NCBI RefSeq assembly: GCF_050433445.1
Contig: NZ_JBNPXF010000033.1
Span: 1 to 19,645, forward strand
DNA from: Kroppenstedtia sanguinis
Lineage (GTDB): Bacteria; Bacillota; Bacilli; Thermoactinomycetales; DSM-45169
DNA length: 19,645 nt
Direction of reading: 5' to 3'
The notes beneath the pieces are model-generated. The model had not been told where the DNA came from. It ran no database searches and saw only the letters and a list, made by a program, of their open reading frames with translations. Below are positions 14,726 to 19,645 of the stretch, piece by piece. A program made the translations under genes and the position numbers. Numbering within the stretch: position 1 is the first letter of the stretch; the number at the start of each line of letters is the position of its first letter.

Positions 14726-16250
14726 TCAAAACTCAAAGCCGATCTTTTTCAGATTGCGGCGGATCTCTTCTTCCAGCTGTTGTGACTTAGCGAATTGTTC
14801 CGCCAGCTCTCCGGTGAGGCGGGTCATCTTCTCCTCGAAGGGCTCGCCGTCGCCCTGGACTTCTTCGATGCCCACATAGCGACCGGGAGTGAGAATGTAA
14901 TCATGGGTACGCACTTCCTCCAGGGTGGCTGCTTTGCAGAAGCCCTTCACATCCTTGTACTCTCCGGCTTCTCGTTGTCCTCTCCAAGCGTGATAGGTGT
15001 CTGCCACCTGGCGGATGTCTTCCTTGCTGAATTCCTTGTGGATACGGCTCACCATGTGGCCCAGTTTGCGAGCGTCGATAAAGAGGATCTCCCCTCTCGA
15101 TGACCCTGAGCCGCTTTGTTCTTGGTGAGGAACCAGAGACAGACTGGGATCTGGATGGAATAGAAGAGCTGTCCCGACAGGGTGACGATGGCATCTACCT
15201 GATCGTTTTCGATCAAGCCCTTGCGAATCGCGGCCTCGGAGGTTTGATTGGTAGACATGGAGCCACTAGCTAAAACAAAGCCCGCAACACCGCTGGGAGA
15301 CAATTTGGAGACCATGTGCTGAATGCAAGCATAGTTGGCGTTGCCTACCGGGGGAGTGCCGAACTTCAAACGCTTGTCCTCAGTCAATCGTTCTCTACCC
15401 CAGTCGCTGACGTTAAAGGAAGGATTAGCAAAAATGTAATCGGCGCGTAGGTGCTGGTGCAGATCTTCGTGGAAAGTGTCCGCCGGTTTATTCCCCAAGT
15501 TGCCGTCGATGCCCCGAATAGCCAGGTTCATCTTGCACAATCGCCAGGTGGTGGGGTTGGACTCTTGACCATAGACGGCCACATCCCCAATCCTCCCCTG
15601 ATGGGCACGGATGAAAGATTCGCTCTGGACGAACATACCTCCCGACCCGCAGCAGGGGTCATAGATGCGCCCTTTGTAGGGTTCGATCATTTCCACGAGT
15701 AGCTTGACCACCGTACGGGGAGTGTAGAACTGGCCGCCGTTTTTCCCTTCGGCGCTGGCAAAGCGACTGAGAAAATACTCATAGACCCGTCCCAGCACAT
15801 CCTTGGCCTGACTCTCCTTGTCTCCTACTGGAAAAGAGAAAAGAGCGATGATCTCCCCAATGGGTTTTGTCCAGATCGGGAAGCGCATAATCCTTGGGCA
15901 ACACATTTTTAAGCGAAGGGTTATCCTTTTCGATGGCCACCATGGCATCGTCGATGATGCGGCCGATTTCTGGCTTTTTGGCGTGGTCCCGGATGTTTTT
16001 CCAACGAGCCTCCCTGGAAACCCAGAAAATATTGTTGGCTAGATACTCATCCGGGTCTTCCGGATCGGCCATTCATCCTGAGACAACCGCTCATATTCCT
16101 CTTCAAAGGCATCAGATATGTATTTTAAGAACAACAATCCCAGGACGACGTGCTTGTACTCGGCGGCGTCCATGTTGTTGCGTAGTTTATCCGCCATTTC
16201 CCACAGTTTTTTTCAAAACCCAAATGGGCATCATTGGTGGTGGTCGACAT
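14726..16250 (-). pseudogene. hsdM: Type I methyltransferase M subunit, four frameshifts
   Basis: Start ATG 16248-16250 (MSTTTNDAHLGFEK) follows GAGAGGGG with good spacing. The complete HsdM sequence can be followed across three reading frames. Its pieces include LRNNMDAAEYKHVVLGLLFL, DPEDPDEYLANNIFWV, GGQFYTP, motif I DPCCGSGGMF, GNANYACIQHM, QIPVCLWFLTKN, FIDARKLGHMVSRIHKEFS and the tail RRNLKKIGFEF. Breaks lie at an A7 tract (16207-16213), near 16067-16072, near 15855 and near 15089-15099. Motif IV, normally NPPF, reads NPSF (15415-15426). HsdM methylates adenine and forms the M2S core needed for both modification and restriction. As written no functional protein is made. Either the gene decayed recently or indel errors remain in the assembly. 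Confidence 0.9.
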
Positions 16251-16262
16251 GATGTTCCCCTC

Positions 16263-17858
16263 TCATTGGTACATTTGCTGTTCAATCGCCGTCCGCTTTC
16301 TTTTCCAGCGTTCCTCCGCCTCACGGATTGTCTCCCGGAGGTGCTCCCACTCCTGTCGGTATTCTTCAATCAATCGCTGTTGTTTCTCTGGATCCGGCCA
16401 GGGGATCTCCAACTCGCCGATATCCCCTGGATTGATATTCATCACCGTTCCCCCCCGTTGAAAGCTTTTGACCAGGGCAGCTCCGACAGGGCTTTCCAAA
16501 AATATTTTGGCCCAGGTGCTATCCATCCCTTCCTTAAAGCGCAGAACAATCATATTGGCGGAGGCGATGACAGTACGGGGCAGCTGATCGATGACGGCAA
16601 ATTTGTTGACGGTTCCCCGGCAAGTCATGACCAGATCCCCCGGCTCTAGCTCATAGCGACGGACCTTGCGCCGGTCCTCGGCGATCGTATCCAGCCCGTC
16701 CCAAAGGACTTCCCCCTCTTCCAGATTGGAGATGTTGAGGACGGCAATCTCTCCGGGGCGAATATCTTTTTTCATAATCGATTTGCCCCGGAAAATCTCC
16801 GCCACTTCCTTCAATTTGGTCTTGGGAATATCGGAAGTCTGATAACGGGCTAGTTCATCCTGGTTATCGGCAAGGTAAAGATCAATACGCCAATCCTTTC
16901 GATCCGCAAACCGGAGAGGGGAAACCCGCTGCTCCATCTCCGTCGACAAGTTTCCGTCTTTCCATGTCATACGCCCAAGGATTACTTGAGACACTGGTTT
17001 TTTGGACATGGTGATCCAATAAGCCCGGATCCCAGTCCAGGGGCGCAGGCTCCCCTCAGGCAAAGCCTCGATTCTTCCTACTTGAAAGGACTTGCTCAGT
17101 TCTTGGCGTAGTCTGGCCAATCCCGCACCACCAAAGGTCAATTTGGCTGGTGCAATCAGGTGGAGGGTTCCATTTTCCGTCAGATGACGGAGAAGGTTTT
17201 CTACAGCGATTCCTTCTGTTTCATGGGTCCAAAACTGACCCTCGGTCTCGGCAGGGTTCAACCTCCCCCCGAAGTCCGGTACGGAAAAGACCTTATCATA
17301 TAAAGGAAGCTCCATCGGCTTGTAAATCGATTGAAACCGGATCTGGACATGATCTTCCCTTGCAAAAGCCAATTCCAGCAACTTATGCATGGGCCAGTGC
17401 TCTGTCGTCAACGTGATCAAGTCATCCCGATAGCTCTCAACTAAGGATTTCAGTCCGGGTAAAAACTTCTCTGCTTCAGTGATCAGAAGGGAACGGGGGG
17501 ATGTCGCTTCATCCCGGATGCGTTCCGCAAAGGTGGAGACCAGCATCTCCGGTAGCAACAGCGTGTAACCCTGGTCCCCCCGGATCAATTCTGTGACCGT
17601 GTCGATCACATCCAGATCTTTTAACAGATGGTAGCATTGATAGAATAGATCCCGGTCCCCGGGAAAATGGCCCAGCTTTCCTTCCACCTGCTCTTTCATC
17701 ACTTCAAACAGCCGGTCGGGATCCCTAGATGAACTTGGGGACTCCTGTAGAGCCCGATCCGTCCACCAGACCCGGAGTGCCTCTATTAAATGCGTTTCTG
17801 ACCTGACCAAGCCCCGTTCATTCATCGTGTTTAAAAAGCGTTGGAGAGGTGGACGCAT
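16263..17858 (-). CDS. Degenerate HsdM-like protein with HsdS-like C-terminus
   Basis: I chose ATG 17856-17858 behind AAGGGGGTGACC (531 residues); a TTG at 17888 opens the frame but lacks a site. Residues about 120-310 follow the N6-adenine methylase fold order (LLLPEMLVSTF, then a Rossmann-like stretch, then LPLYDKVFSVPDFGGRL, then ENGTLHLIAPAKLTFGG). The AdoMet loop DPxxGSG is absent, and the catalytic NPPF position reads VPDF. Residues about 345-500 resemble an HsdS target-recognition domain (LKEVAEIFRG, GDLVMTCRGTVNKF, GTVMNINPGDIGELEIPWP), followed by a coiled-coil tail. It is the first gene of the R-M operon, 12 bp before hsdM. I infer a non-catalytic DNA-recognition or assembly subunit. 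A diverged methylase with altered motifs cannot be excluded. Confidence 0.75.
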   Translation of the reverse strand: MRPPLQRFLNTMNERGLVRSETHLIEALRVWWTDRALQESPSSSRDPDRLFEVMKEQVEGKLGHFPGDRDLFYQCYHLLKDLDVIDTVTELIRGDQGYTLLLPEMLVSTFAERIRDEATSPRSLLITEAEKFLPGLKSLVESYRDDLITLTTEHWPMHKLLELAFAREDHVQIRFQSIYKPMELPLYDKVFSVPDFGGRLNPAETEGQFWTHETEGIAVENLLRHLTENGTLHLIAPAKLTFGGAGLARLRQELSKSFQVGRIEALPEGSLRPWTGIRAYWITMSKKPVSQVILGRMTWKDGNLSTEMEQRVSPLRFADRKDWRIDLYLADNQDELARYQTSDIPKTKLKEVAEIFRGKSIMKKDIRPGEIAVLNISNLEEGEVLWDGLDTIAEDRRKVRRYELEPGDLVMTCRGTVNKFAVIDQLPRTVIASANMIVLRFKEGMDSTWAKIFLESPVGAALVKSFQRGGTVMNINPGDIGELEIPWPDPEKQQRLIEEYRQEWEHLRETIREAEERWKRKRTAIEQQMYQ

Positions 17859-17899
17859 CCGGTCACCCCCTTCGGAAACCATTTCCAACGCACAAGAAT

Positions 17900-17928
17900 A
17901 GTATATGACATCGTTTTTGGTATTTCAA
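17900..17928 (-). promoter_or_regulatory. Sigma-A promoter of the restriction-defence operon
   Basis: On the minus strand TTGAAA (17923-17928) and TATACT (17900-17905) each differ from consensus at one base and are separated by exactly 17 bases. They lie 42 bp before the preferred ATG at 17858. No other comparable promoter was noticed between here and 3.6 kb, so the eight genes probably share this transcript. Confidence 0.75.
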
Positions 17929-18054
17929 TACTAAAAAATAGAGGATACAATATTCCTGCAGAAAGAACGGCTGAAGATCAGAAGAAGAGATTCAAAGGAA
18001 GATCAACCGATCTTTCTCTCCATCGGGTATTCCACCTGCCATGGGTGTCATGTC

Positions 18055-18263
18055 AGGGCTGTTGATGAACCATAAAGTGGATGGTGGGAACGAAACAATC
18101 CTTTCGTTCTTCCCATTGTCTTCATCGTAAAATATGGCTTGAGGGGACGGAGATGGGGAGATGGTAGGACGGCTCCGATCTCTTGCAAAGAGCGCAAAGG
18201 CTCTCCGCCGCCCCACCATCCCGATCTTATTTCCTTCCTAAAATAGGGCGAATCAACACGCCT
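18055..18263. repeat. Repeat element B with inverted arms
   Basis: The left arm (18055-18089, GGCTGTTGATGAACCA) matches the left arm of element A at 2166. The right arm (about 18234-18263), reverse complemented, begins AGGCGTGTTGATTCGCC like element A's right arm. The internal sequence is different. GGTGTCATGT occurs just outside both ends (18044-18053 and about 18264-18273), which could be a target-site duplication or part of longer arms. The region 17929-18458 otherwise holds only regulatory signals, with no gene I can support. Confidence 0.5.
18160..18220. repeat. Inner foldback inside element B
   Basis: GATGGTAGGACGGCTC (18160-18175) is the imperfect inverse complement of the stretch ending GCCGCCCCACCATC (18201-18220), with a 25-base loop between. 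The nested arms suggest a foldback element able to form a long hairpin. Confidence 0.5.
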
Positions 18264-18343
18264 GGTGTCATGTGACTCATTGATACTACCGTTTAAGGTC
18301 AGAGTCTCCTTTGGTGACTACACTAACTCCATAAAACTTCCAC

Positions 18344-18373
18344 AATCCAGCTATCACTGGATTTTTTCTTTTT
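18344..18373 (+). terminator. Rho-independent terminator upstream of the second toxin gene
   Basis: AATCCAG (18344-18350) and CTGGATT (18357-18363) form a perfect 7-bp stem with a 6-base loop, followed by T6CT5 (18362-18373). No upstream + strand gene is visible to terminate. It may insulate the toxin promoter from read-through, or end a transcript arising near the repeat element. Confidence 0.75.
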
Positions 18374-18388
18374 ACAACCAAAGACCTA

Positions 18389-18418
18389 TTGTTTAGAAAA
18401 GTCAAGATAAACTATCAT
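18389..18418 (+). promoter_or_regulatory. Sigma-A-like promoter of the second toxin gene
   Basis: TTGTTT (18389-18394) and TATCAT (18413-18418, one mismatch to TATAAT) are 18 bases apart, directly after the terminator and 41 bp before the TTG start. Confidence 0.5.
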
Positions 18419-18458
18419 CCAATTAACCAACAATCTTCCAAAATAGGAGGCGGGTTGA

Positions 18459-19645
18459 TTGGATCTTTTACGTTGGCTCTTTCGGGGAATCCGATCCAAA
18501 AGAGGTTCCCCCACTGTTGAATATGTGTTTGTGATGGTAGCCGCTACGATGTTGGCAGGAATCGTGGTTGGCATTGTGAAAAGTGAGCCGGTGCAGGCAT
18601 CCTTACGACAAGTCATTCTTTGCTCTGTTCCCTTCCTTTATGATGAAAACGGGGAACCTTCCTGTAAGGCCGGGAAGTACATGGCCAAAGAAGACCCTAA
18701 GCCCGAAAAGCCCGATCCTCCCGAAGATGAGTTCAGCCCTATTCCATTACATACGAAGCCCGAATCCACGCCTCCAGTAAAGCCAGTAAAGAGTGATCCT
18801 CCTTGGTATGAATGTGCCCTTAGTTGGGATTGTATCAAGAAAAAAGGGGGAGAGCTCAAAGATCATTACTTGGAGAAAATTCGTGGGGAAGCAATTCAAC
18901 ATTGTGGACAAGATGCTGATTGTATCCGAGACTATTTAATAAAGCGGATCGGCGCAGACACATCTAGTTTCTTAATACCCGGAGTGAGTTCTCTATCCGA
19001 TAAGTGGAATCATGTATTCGGTGTCGATCCATGGTTTGAGATCGTCAGCTTCGTAGTGGATCACCCCACGTTTTCCCTTGCTACGGTTGCAACCATCATT
19101 GCTCTCTTTGTCTCCCCTCCCCTTGGGGGAACGATGTTGGTCAGTGGAGCTATTTCCGGCGGAGTGTCGTGGCTTCAGGGAAACGACTCAGACACCATCC
19201 TGCGGGATATGGGGATTGGTGGATTCGCAGGAGTCTTCGGTTATGGGGTGTTCGCCGGGGTAACCCGATATGCAGGGGCTAAATTAGCCCAATCCACACT
19301 AAATCCTTTCCTGCAAAAGTGGTTGCCTAAGATCATCGGTGGTGGCAGTGGTGGAGTGGCGGATCAGTCCACCTTTGACTGGCTGAGAGACCGCAAATTG
19401 GATTGGAGAAGTGCCACCCTTGCGGGCATGATCGGCCTGCTCATCCCCTATGCTGGAGCGATCATCGATGGGTCCCCTGCTTTGGGCAAATCATTTCAAC
19501 AAATGATCCCCGGTATCTCCGGCGACGGCACACTAGCCATGCCCTGGGTAAAGAAAAACGGGCAGGAAGCGGCGGATCAATATCAATACATCAGTCCCGA
19601 AGATTGGGAGAAGATGACCCCTGAGCAAAAAGCGAAAGTGAATGA
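18459..19645 (+). CDS. Second prepilin-leader toxin-like protein (partial, runs off the window)
   Basis: TTG 18459 is eight bases after a perfect AGGAGG (18445-18450), and the frame stays open for 395 codons to the window edge. The leader matches the first toxin in spacing: LDLLRWLFRGIRSKRG, with Gly16, Ser17 and Glu21 (G/SPTVE), then a hydrophobic helix to about residue 40. A Pro/Lys/Glu-rich linker follows (about 75-115), then a Cys-containing helical segment (CALSWDC and CGQDADC, two Cx5C pairs). Three Gly/Ala-rich hydrophobic segments come next (about 204-235, 254-275, 323-338), and then DQSTFDWLRDRKLDWRSATL, reminiscent of pre-toxin regions of Rhs/polymorphic toxins. The toxic tip should lie beyond the window. 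I infer export through a type IV or Tad-like pilus machine. Confidence 0.75.
   Translation, partial: MDLLRWLFRGIRSKRGSPTVEYVFVMVAATMLAGIVVGIVKSEPVQASLRQVILCSVPFLYDENGEPSCKAGKYMAKEDPKPEKPDPPEDEFSPIPLHTKPESTPPVKPVKSDPPWYECALSWDCIKKKGGELKDHYLEKIRGEAIQHCGQDADCIRDYLIKRIGADTSSFLIPGVSSLSDKWNHVFGVDPWFEIVSFVVDHPTFSLATVATIIALFVSPPLGGTMLVSGAISGGVSWLQGNDSDTILRDMGIGGFAGVFGYGVFAGVTRYAGAKLAQSTLNPFLQKWLPKIIGGGSGGVADQSTFDWLRDRKLDWRSATLAGMIGLLIPYAGAIIDGSPALGKSFQQMIPGISGDGTLAMPWVKKNGQEAADQYQYISPEDWEKMTPEQKAKVN

Noticed and set aside
16207..16213. A7 tract near the hsdM start as a phase-variation switch
   Set aside because: A single tract could switch the gene, but three further frameshifts and the NPSF change mean that restoring this tract alone would not give a working protein.
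1..19645. tRNA, rRNA or integrase genes that would mark a classical genomic island
   Set aside because: None was recognised on either strand, so the island boundaries rest on repeats and gene remnants only.

Overview
The window looks like an accessory (defence and toxin) region of a Gram-positive bacterium. The evidence is strong AGGAGG-type ribosome binding sites, GTG/TTG starts, sigma-A-like promoters and Bacillota-like protein sequences. A thermoactinomycete-type Bacillales member is my guess, but no marker gene is present to prove it.

Layout. 1-1130 is a decayed housekeeping margin: the 3' end of a + strand gene with its terminator, a broken thioesterase fused out of frame to a truncated Nudix hydrolase, an intact 52-residue small protein, and the apparent 3' stub of a further minus-strand gene. 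1180-2915 holds a polymorphic-toxin-like gene with a class IV prepilin leader, a repeat-rich spacer with inverted arms, and a candidate immunity gene. 3040-3620 is a gene graveyard: a frameshifted 3-hydroxybutyrate dehydrogenase remnant, a sensor-kinase-like N-terminal stub, a 14-bp inverted repeat and a 32-codon ORF.

From 17.93 kb down to 3.6 kb runs one long minus-strand operon with a good sigma-A promoter at its head. In transcription order it encodes (1) a catalytically degenerate HsdM-like protein fused to an HsdS-like C-terminus, (2) a Type I methyltransferase HsdM broken by four frameshifts, (3) HsdS, (4) HsdR, (5) a 1368-residue protein combining a DUF4145-like N-terminus, three helix-hairpin-helix/alpha-CTD-like repeats and a sigma-70 region-4-like HTH, (6) a 57-residue protein, (7) a DndD/Rad50-like SMC ATPase and (8) a 151-residue unknown protein. 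Genes overlap or are 12-30 bp apart. HsdR and HsdS are intact while HsdM is not, so the restriction system is probably silent as sequenced unless the frameshifts are sequencing errors. Genes 5-8 form a compact module with no DndB, DndC or DndE that I can see. It is the best candidate for an undescribed system, perhaps a DNA-sensing ATPase plus a transcription-factor-like partner.

The right end (17.9-19.6 kb) mirrors the left: a second repeat element with the same inverted arms, a terminator, a promoter, and a second prepilin-leader toxin-like gene that starts with TTG and runs off the window. The two toxin genes share identical leader spacing (Gly16, Glu21) and the same strand, so the defence operon is bracketed by a related toxin-plus-repeat arrangement.
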